Source: Methylocapsa aurea (GTDB lineage Bacteria; Pseudomonadota; Alphaproteobacteria; Rhizobiales; Beijerinckiaceae). From it: DNA of 64,000 bases. Location of the stretch: the NCBI RefSeq assembly GCF_000746085.1, contig NZ_JQKO01000001.1, positions 596,575-660,574 of the forward strand, read 5' to 3'. The position numbers were made by a program, and so were the translations under genes. A model generated the notes under the pieces. It did no database searches and was not told the origin of the DNA. It saw only the letters and a program-made list of their open reading frames with translations. Of this stretch, positions 18,697-29,400 are shown one piece after another (positions within the stretch are counted from its first letter, which is position 1; every line of letters begins with the position of its first letter).

Positions 18697-19512
18697 CTAG
18701 CGCGCAGGATTGGACCGATGAACCGCGATGGGCGGCGGATCAAACCATTGGAACGCCAGAAGCCCGACCAGAAAGCCGCCGATATGGGCCTCCCAAGCGA
18801 TTGTCGCGTCGGTCACGCCGAGCGGCCCCGACATGGCGCCGGATAGGAAATTAGCGAGGAACCAGAAGGCGAGAAAGCTGATCGCGCCGCGATTCGAAAC
18901 AATCTCCCGCAAAGGAAGCGCCGGCAAACGATAGGTCAGGTCTTGCTCCGCCCGTTCGGAAAAGCCGAGGGCTTCCCCCAGCGGCGCGCCGGGTTGAAAC
19001 ACGAAACGCACCGCCGCGGCCATCGCGCCGGACACCACTGCCGAAGCCCCAATGACCGGCTGCAAACTGTCCATATGAGTGAGGAAATGCGTCGCCGCGC
19101 CGGCAAGCGCGGCTGCGACGCAAAACACCAGGAAACGCGGCGTCCCGAAGCGGCGCGCCACGGCCGAGCCGAAGGCCACGAACCAGAGGCTATTCATGCC
19201 CACATGCAGCCAGCCGCCATGGAGCAGCGCATAGGTAAGGAGCGTCCACCATTGCGCCCGGCCATCGCCAAGGAAATAGCGATCGAGTTGAAAGCCGGGG
19301 CCCGTCAGGTCGTCATTGGCGGCAAAAACGCGATCGGGATCAAAGGCGAAAGTGAATCGTCCCGGCACGAATGCGAAGCGCTGGAGAATCTTTAGAAAGA
19401 TTTCCGGCGGGAGAAAATCGCATATGGCCTCGATCAAAACCAGCGCCGCGATGATGTAAAGGATCACCGTCGGCACGTTGAAAATGCGTTCCTTCGGGTG
19501 GCGCATGCTCAT
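18697..19512 (-). CDS. Rhomboid family intramembrane serine protease
   Basis: 271 residues with about six membrane helices. HGGWLHVGMNSLW holds the His and Asn of the oxyanion region (residues 103 and 107). The catalytic Ser is residue 157 in VIGASAVVSG, and the catalytic His is residue 243 in WEAHIGGF. Rhomboids cut single-pass membrane substrates within the bilayer. GASAV in place of the classical GASG is common in alphaproteobacterial homologues. Loop 1, between helices 1 and 2, is long and polar. It is in the same direction as prfB, transcribed just after it. Confidence 0.9.
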   Translation of the reverse strand: MSMRHPKERIFNVPTVILYIIAALVLIEAICDFLPPEIFLKILQRFAFVPGRFTFAFDPDRVFAANDDLTGPGFQLDRYFLGDGRAQWWTLLTYALLHGGWLHVGMNSLWFVAFGSAVARRFGTPRFLVFCVAAALAGAATHFLTHMDSLQPVIGASAVVSGAMAAAVRFVFQPGAPLGEALGFSERAEQDLTYRLPALPLREIVSNRGAISFLAFWFLANFLSGAMSGPLGVTDATIAWEAHIGGFLVGLLAFQWFDPPPIAVHRSNPAR

Positions 19513-19557
19513 GCCTCGTCAGGGCTGCTTCGGGCGAGCCGGCGCCGGATCGCCATT

Positions 19558-20689
19558 TTAGTCCACGTCCTCGACGGCGAGGGCGGCGCCGCCGGCGAGT
19601 TTTTGCGCCAGCGCCGCTTCCATGAAGGGATCGAGTTCGCCATCCAGGACCTCGTCCGGCGTTCCCGAGGTCGCGCCGGTGCGCAGGTCCTTCACCAGCT
19701 GATAGGGCTGCAGCACATAGGAGCGGATCTGATGGCCCCAGCCGATTTCGGTCTTGGTGGCTTCGGTGGCGTTGGCCTCCGCCTCGCGCCGCTCGATTTC
19801 CTGTTCATAGAGCCGCGCCCGCAGCATGTTCCAGGCGGTGGCGCGATTCTTATGCTGCGACCGCTCGCCTTGGCAGGCGACGACGATTCCGGAAGGAATA
19901 TGGGTGATGCGCACCGCCGAGTCGGTGGTGTTGATGTGCTGGCCTCCAGCGCCCGACGAGCGGTAAGTGTCGATCCGACAATCGCTTTCATTGACGTCAA
20001 TTTCAATCCGATCGTCGATGACCGGATAGACCCAGACGGAGGCGAAGCTCGTATGCCGGCGGGCATTGGAATCGAAAGGCGAGATCCGCACGAGCCGATG
20101 CACGCCGGATTCGGTCTTCGCCCAGCCATAGGCATTATGCCCCTTGACGAGAAGCGTGCCCGATTTCAGCCCCGCCTCGTCGCCGGCGGTCTCCTCGATG
20201 ATCTCGACCTTGAACTTATGCCGCTCGGCCCAGCGCGCATACATGCGAAACAGCATGCGCGCCCAGTCGCAGCTCTCGGTGCCGCCGGCGCCCGAATGGA
20301 CTTCGATATAAGCATCGTTGCCGTCGACCTCGCCCGAAAGCAGCGCCTCGATCTGGCGGCGTTCGGCCTCGAGCTTCAGCGCCTTGAGCTGATCGACGCC
20401 TTCCTTCTCGGTGGCGGCGTCCTGTTCCGCCTCACCCAGCTCAACGAGGGTCACGGCGTCATCGAGTTCGCTCTCGAAGCGATTGATCGAGCCAAGCCTG
20501 TCCTCGATTTCGGTCCGCTCGCGCATGATTTGCTGCGCGGCCTCCGTATCGTTCCAGAGATTTGGATCCTCGACCTTGGCGTTCAGTTCGGCGAGACGGC
20601 GGCCAGCGGCGTCGACGTCAAAGATGCCTCCTCAGCAATCCCATGGATTGCTTGATGGCTAGAACCAGCGCTTCGGCTTCGGCGCGCAT
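19558..20689 (-). CDS. prfB: Peptide chain release factor 2 with programmed +1 frameshift
   Basis: The gene reads in two frames. The ATG at 20689 opens 23 codons ending CAT CTT, then an in-frame TGA at 20618-20620. A +1 shift at CTT TGA C continues as D-V-D-A-A-G-R-R-L into the long frame, giving a 376-residue RF2. The Shine-Dalgarno-like AGGAGG at 20632-20627 lies at the spacing known from Escherichia coli. The body has ISPFDSNARRHTSF (the SPF stop-codon recognition motif) and SSGAGGQHINTTDSA (the GGQ motif that triggers peptide release). RF2 ends translation at UGA and UAA, and low RF2 raises frameshifting, so expression is self-regulating. The known family mechanism is applied by inference. 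Confidence 0.95.
20617..20632 (-). promoter_or_regulatory. prfB: prfB programmed frameshift site
   Basis: On the minus strand the bases read AGG AGG CAT CTT TGA C. The internal ribosome-binding-like AGGAGG, the slippery CTT and the UGA followed by C match the classical RF2 autoregulation signal, with the same three-base spacing. Without the shift, the product would be a 23-residue peptide. Confidence 0.95.
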
Positions 20690-20875
20690 GTTTGGGCTTT
20701 CTGATCGGAGGGAAAAGGGCGCGGATGCGCCTAAGTTGGCGGGAACATAGGATGGCGGGCAGGTGATGTAAATGGGCGAGGAGACTTACGACTTTCCGCC
20801 AAGTCGCGCAGGAAAACTTTGTCGCCGGCCAGCGAAGACCCTATGATCGGAGCAGATCAAATGGAGGTGGCGGGG

Positions 20876-21214
20876 ATGCCGGATTTCAAACTGCCTCTGT
20901 CGGGTGACGTCACTCAGTCCTTTGGGTCCTGGATCGGCTCCCTCAATGCGATGGGCGCTCAATTCAGCGTGATCAGCGTCAATCTCGGCAAATCCTCCGA
21001 CCCTAGGGTCGAAGAGCAAATGCTCAGCGACGTGGGGAGCTATGGCAAGCAGCTTGGCCGGATCGAGGACGCCCTCGCGGTCCTGCTCGACCATTTCCGG
21101 CCCGATCGCGCGCTGACTCCGGCCGAAGACAAGGCGATCCGGGATCTCCGGCGCATGCTGGAGGACGTCGCCGAGGTGAAGGAGCGCTGCGCAGCCAAGC
21201 ACGGGCGCTCCTGA
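20876..21214 (+). CDS. Small hypothetical protein
   Basis: 112 residues, divergent from prfB. Starting at the ATG at 20876 (after a GGAGG site at about 20863) the protein opens MPDFKLPLSGDVTQSFGSW, is soluble and mainly helical, and ends in a charged helix (EDVAEVKERCAAKHGRS). It has no known motif or membrane segment. An earlier ATG would add 19 residues. I do not recognise the family. Confidence 0.65.
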   Translation: MPDFKLPLSGDVTQSFGSWIGSLNAMGAQFSVISVNLGKSSDPRVEEQMLSDVGSYGKQLGRIEDALAVLLDHFRPDRALTPAEDKAIRDLRRMLEDVAEVKERCAAKHGRS

Positions 21215-21243
21215 CCGATAGGCTTCAGTCCGTTTCGCTCGCC

Positions 21244-23658
21244 CTAATATAAGCCGCCGGTGCCCGTGCCCACCAGGCGGTCGGCGTCGGGATTGACGGC
21301 CTGCGCGCGCGGCGACGCGTCGCCGGCGGCGTAGGAATCGGGCGGCGCCGTGCCCGGCTTGAAGGCTTCCAAAATCGCGCCAGACCCGCTCGAACGCATG
21401 CCCGATTTGGCGTCGACCGAAATCAGCTTGATCCCCGGCGGCACCCGGAACGGAACATCCGGCTTGTCTTTCAACGCCATTTTCATGAAATCGCCAAAGA
21501 TCGGCGCGGCATATTGCGACGCCTGCGCCGAATCGCCGAGCGAACGCGGCTGATCATAGCCTAGGAACACCCCGACCGCGAGATCGGGCGAGAAGCCGAC
21601 GAACCAGAGATCCTTGGCGTCGTTGGTCGTGCCGGTCTTGCCGGCGAGGTGTCGGTTGGCGTCCTTGATCCTTTGCCCTGTGCCGCGCTGGATCACGCCT
21701 TCCATGATCGAGGTGATCTGATAGGCGGTGAGCGGATCGAGCACCTGCTCGCGCTTGTCGATCAGCCGGGGCTCGGGCTGATTCTGCCATTTCTGCGCGT
21801 CGCAATTCTCGCAGATGCGCTCGTCGTGGCGGTAGATGGTATGGCCCCAGCGATCCTGAATGCGGTCGATGAAAGTCGGCTTGATCCGCTTGCCGCCATT
21901 GGCGAGCATCGAATAGGCGGTGGTCATCCGCATCAAGGTCGTCTCGCCCGAGCCGAGCGACATCGCAAGGAACGGCGGCAGATCGTCATAAATGCCGAAA
22001 CGTTTGGCGTATTCGGCGATCAGCGGCATGCCGACGTCGCGGGCGAGCCGCACCGTCATCTGATTGACCGAATGCTCGACGCCAAAGCGCAATGTATGCG
22101 GTCCGCCCGACTTGCCTTCGAAATTTTCCGGCCGCCACACGCCCAGGCCCGGGCCTTGATCGACTTCAATCGGAGCGTCGAGGATGATCGAGGAGGGCGT
22201 ATAGCCATTGTCGAGCGCCGTAGCATAGACGATCGGCTTGAACGAAGACCCCGGCTGGCGCAGCGCCTGGGTGGCGCGGTTGAACTCGGACTGATCGAAC
22301 GAGAATCCGCCGACCATGGCGAAGACGCGGCCGGTATAGGGATCCATCGCCGCGATGGCGCCGCCAACTTCCGGGATCTGGCGCAGCCGATATTGCCCCG
22401 GCTTGGCCTCGATCTGTTCGACATAGATCACGTCGCCCGGCCCGAGCGCCGACCGTGAGCCGGAGCCGCGGGTCCAATGCATGCCGACGCTATTGGAAAG
22501 AATGCCGGATTCCCGTTCGCGTTCGATTTCGCCGGATTTTTCGCGGCGCGGCTGCAAGCCGACCCGCGCCCCGGACTCGTTGGCGTCGATGACGACGGCG
22601 AGCCGCCAGGGCGCGACATCGCCGAGGGCTGGAACATCGGCGAGCGGAACGCCCCAATCCTGGCTGATGTCGATATGGCGCATCGGACCGCGAAATCCAT
22701 GCGCCTCGTCGTAACGCACAAGGCCATCGACCAGGGCGCGGCGCGCCATCAGCTGCATCTTCGGATCGAGCGTTGTGCGGACAGACAGGCCGCCCTCGTA
22801 AAGTTTCTTCTCCCCATAACGCTCGCCGAGTTCGCGGCGGACTTCCTCGGCGAAAAAGCCGGCGGCGAAAGCGTTGGGGGAGAGGACGCGCGGATTGACG
22901 CCAAGCGGCTCGGACTTAGCCTTCTCGCCATCCGGGCGAGACACATGGCCATTCTCGACCATCCGGTCGATCACCCAATTGCGCCGCTCGATCGCCCGTT
23001 CGCGCTTTTGAAAGGGATGATAATTATTCGGCGCCTTCGGCAGGGCGGCGAGATAGGCGGCCTGCGCAATCGTCAGTTCATGCACCGACTTGCCATAATA
23101 ATTCAGCGCCGCGGCGGCGACGCCATAATTGCCAAGGCCAAGATAGATTTCGTTCAGATAAAGTTCGAGAATCTTTTCTTTCGAATAGGCGCCCTCGATC
23201 CGGAAGGACAGCAGCGCCTCGCGGATCTTGCGTTCGATGGTGCGCTCATTCGTCAAGAGAAAGTTCTTGGCGACCTGCTGAGTGATTGTCGAAGCGCCTT
23301 GGACGCGCCGGCCGCCCTGCGCCAGAACCAAGAGGTTGCGCAGGATGCCTTCTGGATCGACTCCGGCATGGGTGTAAAAATTCTTGTCCTCGGCCGAAAG
23401 GAAGGCCTGTTTGACGAGCGGCGGGATGGCTGCGCTCGGCAAATAAAGACGCCGCTCGCGCGCATATTCAGCGACGAGCGAGCCGTCGACGGCATGCACG
23501 CGCGTCATGACCCGCGGTTCGTAATTCTTAAGCTGCGTATAATCGGGCAGGTCCTGTTCGAATTTCCAAATAAGAAGCCCGGCGGCGCAAGCGCCGACGA
23601 CAAAAATAATGGCGCCTGTCGTAAAAATAAAACCGAAGAAACGGGCAATCAGCCGCAT
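21244..23658 (-). CDS. mrcA: Class A penicillin-binding protein (PBP1A type)
   Basis: 804 residues. One N-terminal membrane helix is followed by a family 51 transglycosylase domain, with catalytic Glu 90 in LSAEDKNFYTHAG and GASTITQQVAKN. An OB-like insert lies between the domains. The transpeptidase domain has Ser 471/Lys 474 in PGSSFKPIVYA, SVN, and Lys 674 in AGKTGTTNDAKD. It polymerises lipid II and crosslinks peptides at the outer face of the inner membrane. The length and the insert fit PBP1A (PonA/MrcA). It follows the amidase gene in the same direction after 393 bases. Confidence 0.96.
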   Translation of the reverse strand: MRLIARFFGFIFTTGAIIFVVGACAAGLLIWKFEQDLPDYTQLKNYEPRVMTRVHAVDGSLVAEYARERRLYLPSAAIPPLVKQAFLSAEDKNFYTHAGVDPEGILRNLLVLAQGGRRVQGASTITQQVAKNFLLTNERTIERKIREALLSFRIEGAYSKEKILELYLNEIYLGLGNYGVAAAALNYYGKSVHELTIAQAAYLAALPKAPNNYHPFQKRERAIERRNWVIDRMVENGHVSRPDGEKAKSEPLGVNPRVLSPNAFAAGFFAEEVRRELGERYGEKKLYEGGLSVRTTLDPKMQLMARRALVDGLVRYDEAHGFRGPMRHIDISQDWGVPLADVPALGDVAPWRLAVVIDANESGARVGLQPRREKSGEIERERESGILSNSVGMHWTRGSGSRSALGPGDVIYVEQIEAKPGQYRLRQIPEVGGAIAAMDPYTGRVFAMVGGFSFDQSEFNRATQALRQPGSSFKPIVYATALDNGYTPSSIILDAPIEVDQGPGLGVWRPENFEGKSGGPHTLRFGVEHSVNQMTVRLARDVGMPLIAEYAKRFGIYDDLPPFLAMSLGSGETTLMRMTTAYSMLANGGKRIKPTFIDRIQDRWGHTIYRHDERICENCDAQKWQNQPEPRLIDKREQVLDPLTAYQITSIMEGVIQRGTGQRIKDANRHLAGKTGTTNDAKDLWFVGFSPDLAVGVFLGYDQPRSLGDSAQASQYAAPIFGDFMKMALKDKPDVPFRVPPGIKLISVDAKSGMRSSGSGAILEAFKPGTAPPDSYAAGDASPRAQAVNPDADRLVGTGTGGLY

Positions 23659-24051
23659 GCAAATTGGCCTCTCGAATTCGGAGCGCGCGCGGCCATCGGC
23701 AAATAATGGCCCTACCCCGCGCCGACGGTCGAAGAAATCTCGCCGTTGGAATTTGTAAACCGTCCGTCGAGGGCCGGTTCGCGAGAACGTCGCTTTATTC
23801 CTGCGGCGCTTTTGTGGTGATAATTTGTCCGAGCGCCAAGCGCCAGATTCAACTTTCTTCTCTGGCGCGTCCGATTCTTTTCAAGCCCCCCGGCGACTCC
23901 TGCGACGAAAGGAGCGAACTGAGCGCGATCACCCATGCATTATTTTTTACATACTAATATATGATTTGATTCTCAAACATCCGCATCCTTGTGAGGGGCC
24001 GCTCTGCAAGGATCCCATCGACAAATCCAGCGGCTTTCTTGAGGACATGCT
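23659..24051. other. Gene-free gap between the amidase gene and mrcA
   Basis: No coding region is seen. There is an AT-rich patch around 23938-23980 (ATTATTTTTTACATACTAAT and flanks), unusual for this GC-rich DNA, which may hold the end of the amidase transcript or the promoter of mrcA on the minus strand. I see no clear hairpin with a T-run. Confidence 0.4.
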
Positions 24052-25569
24052 TCATCGCCTCCCCGCCGCATCCGCCATCGGCGCGCGAAGGGCAGCATTA
24101 TTGGCGCCGGATCCTGCGTCGGCGGGGCCGGGCCCTGGAGGGGCCGGCGCGGGAGCCTCCAAAGGCGGCTGCGCCTTATTTCCGGTGACGAGGGCTCCCG
24201 CGCTCCCCCGCGCAGAGAAAAACGTCGCAATGGCCTCGGCGACGCGACTCGACGCCTTGTCGCGCCATTCCGCCGAGCTCAAGGCCGCATCATCCTTTTC
24301 ATTGGAAAGATAGCCAAGCTCCAACAGCACCGAAGGGACGTCGGGCGCCCGCAAGACCCGGAAGCCCGCGGACCGCTGCGGGTTCTTATTGAGCCGCCCG
24401 GCCACCTTCCAATAATTCACCAAAGTGCGGGCGAATACGTGGCTGTAGGCGCGGGTTTCCCGACGGGTCAGATCGAACAAAATATCGGAAACGTCGCCGG
24501 CGTCATCCGCCCCGTCGAGGCCGGCCGCGGCGTCGGATTGATTCTCCTTCTCGGCGAGGCGGGCGGCCTCGGCGTCCGATGCCCGGTCCGAGGCCGTATA
24601 GACGGTTGCTCCGGCGACATCGGCGGCGGCGGACAAAGTGTCGGCGTGAATGGATACGAAAAGGGCGGCATTGGCGTTTCGCGCCATCTTCACCCGCTCC
24701 GCGAGCGGAATGAAACTGTCGTCATCGCGAGTCAAGACGGTCATGAACCGCCCATCGGATTCGAGCTTGGCCGCAACGGCCTTGGCGAAGGCGAAAACCA
24801 GATCCTTCTCGACCAGACCGTTGACCATCGCGCCAGAGTCGATGCCGCCGTGCCCAGGATCGATCATGATCACCGGCCTTCCCGCCGCGGCCACGAATTT
24901 TTGCGTCTGCCTGGCCTGCGCCTGCCCGGCCAGGGCGGCGCGCGCGGATTGAGCCGCCGCCCGGAACTCCGCCCGATCGGTTTTGGCGAGCTCGATAACC
25001 AGGCGCGCCTTGCCGTCGCCGTCGCTCTTATCGCAGGCGGCCCGCACGATCCGCGCCGGCGCGGCGAGATCAATGACGATGCGCGACTTTCCCTGCTCAA
25101 GCTGGCCGAAGCGGAAAGAGCCGACGAGAACGGCCGGCTTGGCGTGCCGCGCGCGCCGTCCCCTGTGGCGCGGCGGCCTCGGCGGCTTGCCGATCTGTGG
25201 ATCGAGCGCGAACTCGACCTGAGGCAAATCGACGATGATGCGATTTGGGCCGGCAAGCGCGAAAGCCGCCGCCTCGACCGGGCCCGAAAGCTCGAACACA
25301 AGCCTGGCGCTGTCGGCGTTTTCCTCGAGCCGCGCCGCTTTGGCGACGAGGCGTCCACCCGGATCGAGGGAATCCGGCGCCCCCTTTATGAGCGCGCGGT
25401 CCATTTTCCCGATCAGGTCCTCAACCTGGCCCTCGGCCGGCGCGGTAAGCTGAGCGCCAGGTTGCCCGCCGATTTGCGCGCCGCGCGCGAGCGTCATCCC
25501 GGCGAGGGCCAGCGCCGCCATCCCAAACGCGATGAGGACAGCCCTCGGACCGGCGGCCTTCCAAATCAT
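24052..25569 (-). CDS. N-acetylmuramoyl-L-alanine amidase (AmiC type)
   Basis: 505 residues from the ATG at 25569, chosen because GGAGGG lies just upstream; an ATG five codons earlier is possible. An N-terminal hydrophobic stretch acts as the signal or anchor. Residues about 60-170 form an AMIN domain (septal targeting), and the C-terminal part is Amidase_3: PVIMIDPGHGGIDSGAMV holds the zinc His, ALFVSIHADTLS another, and LLELGYLSNEKDDAA the catalytic Glu. It cleaves the bond between MurNAc and the peptide stem in the periplasm during cell separation. A Pro/Ala-rich tail ends the protein. Transcribed toward mrcA. Confidence 0.93.
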   Translation of the reverse strand: MIWKAAGPRAVLIAFGMAALALAGMTLARGAQIGGQPGAQLTAPAEGQVEDLIGKMDRALIKGAPDSLDPGGRLVAKAARLEENADSARLVFELSGPVEAAAFALAGPNRIIVDLPQVEFALDPQIGKPPRPPRHRGRRARHAKPAVLVGSFRFGQLEQGKSRIVIDLAAPARIVRAACDKSDGDGKARLVIELAKTDRAEFRAAAQSARAALAGQAQARQTQKFVAAAGRPVIMIDPGHGGIDSGAMVNGLVEKDLVFAFAKAVAAKLESDGRFMTVLTRDDDSFIPLAERVKMARNANAALFVSIHADTLSAAADVAGATVYTASDRASDAEAARLAEKENQSDAAAGLDGADDAGDVSDILFDLTRRETRAYSHVFARTLVNYWKVAGRLNKNPQRSAGFRVLRAPDVPSVLLELGYLSNEKDDAALSSAEWRDKASSRVAEAIATFFSARGSAGALVTGNKAQPPLEAPAPAPPGPGPADAGSGANNAALRAPMADAAGRR

Positions 25570-26475
25570 CGCGCCCTCCGGCATTCGATTCGCCCCGATT
25601 CGCCTTCTCTCGCCTGCGGTGCGCCGATCCGGCGCGCCCCATCATTTGAGCGCTTCAACCCGATTCCCACTTTTCTTGACTTCGCCAGAATCCCTCTTGC
25701 TCATAGGATCAGCGCGGTTAACGCCGTGTAACTATGCCAGAAGCCGGGGGCTTCGACCGTGACAGTGGGGACACAGGCGAGTAAAAACTTGCCAAACCGC
25801 TAAGAAACCCGATATGAAAGGGGCATTCTTTCTCGGGCCCGGAAATTCGGGCGCTTCGAGCCATCGGCCCCCATCCGGCTTTCCGCCGCCTTTTTCACAT
25901 GGCGTTCGAGTGTTCGGCGTTTGAGTTTTTGGCGTTTGGCTCGTTAATGTTTGGATCTTGGACGCTTGGGTCTTCGACAATTGGGTCTTGGACATTGGGG
26001 TCTCGGACCTCTCGACGCGAAAACCGGAGCTGAGATGGCTTCGCGCTTGGCGACGCCTCAGCGGCTCCAGCCCGGAATGAATTTTGGACGGTTGCCGTTT
26101 CGGGCAAGCTGTCCCGAATAGGTAAAGTGGACATGGTCTGCCTCGCGGCGAGTGACTCGGCGACGGTCAAGCATATTGGCGATGCAATTCATTGGGTTGC
26201 AGAGGCGCCGGTCCCTTTTGGTCCAAAGCGTATGGTTTCTAAGTCGATGCGTCATGGTCGCGACCCTTCGGGCAGTGCGTGCTTGAAGGGACCCGGCCCT
26301 CGCGGATCGTCCCGCCTCAGCAAAACGCTCCACCGCGCGTTTCTCTTTTTCCAATCCCCCTCCCATCCAATGCTTGACGCGCGCCTGTGTCGGCGGCGCC
26401 TCACGCCGGAGTCTCTTTCGCAGACTTTCGCCGGCGGCCGCAGCCCCACGCGCGTCAGGCCTCAACGAGTTTCAA
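25570..26475. other. Long upstream region of rne with a 15-bp tandem repeat
   Basis: No recognised gene. A minus-strand open frame at 25895-26170 exists only because the 15-bp repeat is free of stops. The region is expected to hold the divergent promoters of the amidase gene and rne, and a long rne 5' leader would be in line with known RNase E autocontrol in other bacteria (inference). Confidence 0.45.
25904..26008. repeat. Imperfect 15-bp tandem repeat, about seven units
   Basis: Units such as TTTGGATCTTGGACG, CTTGGGTCTTCGACA, ATTGGGTCTTGGACA and TTGGGGTCTCGGACC follow each other in register, getting more divergent toward the left. On the minus strand the repeat would encode a five-residue motif of the form D-P-x-V-x. 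It looks like a degenerate minisatellite. Confidence 0.75.
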
Positions 26476-29400
26476 ATGGCCAACAAAATGCTCATCGACG
26501 CGTCCCACCCGGAAGAAACCCGGGTGGTCGTGCTTCGCGGTAACCGGGTTGAAGAATTCGATTTCGAGTCCGCCAGTAAAAAACAGCTTCGCGGCAATAT
26601 TTACCTCGCCAAGGTCACCCGCGTCGAGCCATCGCTGCAAGCAGCCTTTGTCGATTACGGCGGCAACCGGCACGGTTTTCTTGCCTTTTCGGAAATCCAC
26701 CCGGATTATTATCAAATTCCGGTTGTCGACCGGCAGGCGCTCATAGACGAAGAGGCCCGCGCCCAGCGCGACGAAGAGGACGACGAGTCCCGCGCGCAGC
26801 GGCGCAGCCGCCGGTCCCGGCGCGGCGATCGCAACGGCAACGGACGGCGCGTCGAGAAACGCCGCGACGACGAGACCCTCTCCGAGACATTTGAAGGCGA
26901 AGCGCTGTCGCAGCTGGATGCCGGTTTCGAGGTCGAGGCGGTGGGATCGGAGCCCGGGCGCTTCGATGCCGACGAAGTCAATGGATCATCGCCATCAGAG
27001 GCCGCGACGGCGGAATCTGACGACTCGGATGAGTCGTTTCGAGAAAACGCGCCTGCTCCCGCGGCCGGCGAGGCATCGGACGAACCCTTGTTCGGCTTCG
27101 CCGAAGAGGGTTTCGCGCCAACTCCAGAGGCGGAAAATTTTGCTCCGGAAGAAGACCTCCGGCGCGAATCATCAGACGCCTTTGAGGACCGCGCATCGCA
27201 GGACCAGGCTTCGTCGGACGCGGCCGAAAACCGCTCGCCCGATCATCGTCACGGCGACGCCGACGACGAAGGCGAGGATGACGAGGAGCAAGTCGAACAA
27301 CTCGGCGGCGATGCGATGGAGGATGTGCCGGCCCGGCCGCACCGCTATCGCAAGCAATATAAGATCCAGGAGGTCATCAAGCGCCGCCAGGTTCTGCTCG
27401 TGCAGGTCGTCAAGGAGGAGCGCGGCAACAAGGGCGCCGCTCTGACGACTTATCTCTCGCTCGCCGGACGCTATTCCGTGCTGATGCCGAATACGGCGCG
27501 CGGCGGCGGCATCTCCCGCAAGATTACCGACTCGACCGACCGGCAGAGGCTGAAATCGATCGCCCAGGAGCTTGAGGTTCCGGAAGGCATGGGCGTTATT
27601 TTGCGCACCGCCGGCGCCTCGCGCACCAAGGCCGAGGTCAAGCGGGATTTCGAATATTTGCTGCGGATGTGGGAGACAGTTCGCGAAATCACTTTGCAAT
27701 CCACGGCGCCGACGCTCGTCTATGAGGAGGGATCGCTGATCAAGCGGTCGATCCGCGATCTTTTCAACAAGGATATCGACGAGATCCTGGTGTCCGGGGA
27801 AAACGGCTATCGCGAGGCGAAGGAGTTCATGCGCCTGCTGATGCCAAGCCATGCCAAGAACGTCCAGCCCTATCGCGATCCGCAGCCCATCTTTGCGAAA
27901 TCCGGCGCCGAGGCGCAACTCGATGCGATGTTCTCCAATCAGGTGACCCTACGGTCCGGCGGCTATATCGTCATCAATCAGACCGAAGCCCTGGTCGCAA
28001 TCGACGTCAACTCGGGCCGTTCGACGCGCGAACATAATATCGAGGACACCGCGCTTCGGACCAATCTCGAGGCGGTCGATGAAATCGCCCGCCAATTGCG
28101 GCTCCGCGACCTCGCCGGCCTTATTGTCCTCGATCTCATCGACATGGAGGAAGGCCGCAACAATCGCGCCGTCGAGCGTCGCTTGAAGGACGCTCTCAAG
28201 AACGACCGGGCGCGCATCCAGGTCGGCCGCATCTCGCATTTCGGCCTCCTGGAAATGTCGCGCCAGCGCATCCGCACCGGCGTTCTCGAAGGCTCGACCG
28301 TCATATGCCCACATTGCGCCGGGGCGGGGATGCTGCGCTCCACCTCCTCTATCGCCCTGCATGTCCTGCGCATTCTGGAAGACGCCCTGATCAAGAGCGC
28401 GAGCCATGACATCATCGTCAAGACGCGGACCATTGTCGCGCTCTATATCCTCAACCAAAAGCGCGCCCATCTGCATGATTTGGAAAGGCGATTTGGCGCG
28501 TCCGTGACCGTCGCGGCCGACGACAGCCTGACCGGGGCCACTTATTACGCGTTGGAGCGCGGCGAACCCGCCGTCGGCTCGATCGAGACGCCGGCGCTGG
28601 CGCAAGGCGAGCCTCACCGCGGCGCGGTCCAACCGGCGACGGATCGTTTCTTCCGAGAAGCGGACGAAGAGATCGAGGCCGATTTGATCGGCTCGGAATT
28701 CGCGGCCGACGCGAATGAAGACGAAGACTCGCGGGAGACCGTCCAGGACGGCGGCGAGGTGGCGGCGCGCGAACGCGGACAGGACAGAGCGATCGAGCGC
28801 CAGGATGGCGATGGCGAAAGCGACGCCGATGGCCGGCGCAAGCGCAGACGCAGACGCAGGCGCGGCCGCGGATCTGATCGCGAGGGATCAGGGATCGCCG
28901 CGAATGCGCCCCAGCCCCCCGACGATGCGCTCGAGGCGATCGCTATGATTGGCGGCCTGCAACACCGAGTCAGCGGCGATGCGGAATCGCTGTTTGAGCC
29001 GGCGCTTGTGGAAGCTCCGAGCGCCTCGGAGGATGAAGCCCAGATCGAAACAGTGCCCGCCGAGATCGCTCCGGTTGAGGCGCAGGCTGATGCGGCCGAG
29101 CCCATTGACGAGGGCCAAACCGCTGCGACGCCGGCTGCGGAGGCTCCGGCTGGGGAAGTCCAGATCGCGGAAATCGCGGAAGGAGAAAGCGCCGCTCCCG
29201 CCGAGCGCCGTCGTCCGCGCCGGGGAGGACGCGCGTCACGCGCAGCCGCGCAGCCGGAGCTTTCAGCCGAACCCGCCTCCGGCGCCACGCCGGAACTCGC
29301 GCTGGAGCCAGAAGCGGCTCCAAAGCCGGCGCGCAGCCGCCGGGCCCCGCGCCCGCGCAAGTCCGCATCCACAACAGCCGCGACGGAAGCATCCGCGGCC

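Noticed and set aside
22477..23706. Plus-strand frame of 409 codons opposite mrcA
   Set aside because: Antisense shadow of the penicillin-binding protein gene, with no domain and no start signal.
25895..26170. 91-codon minus-strand gene with D-P-x-V-x repeats
   Set aside because: The frame exists because the 15-bp repeat has no stops; no ribosome-binding site or known family is seen. Kept only as a finding on the repeat.
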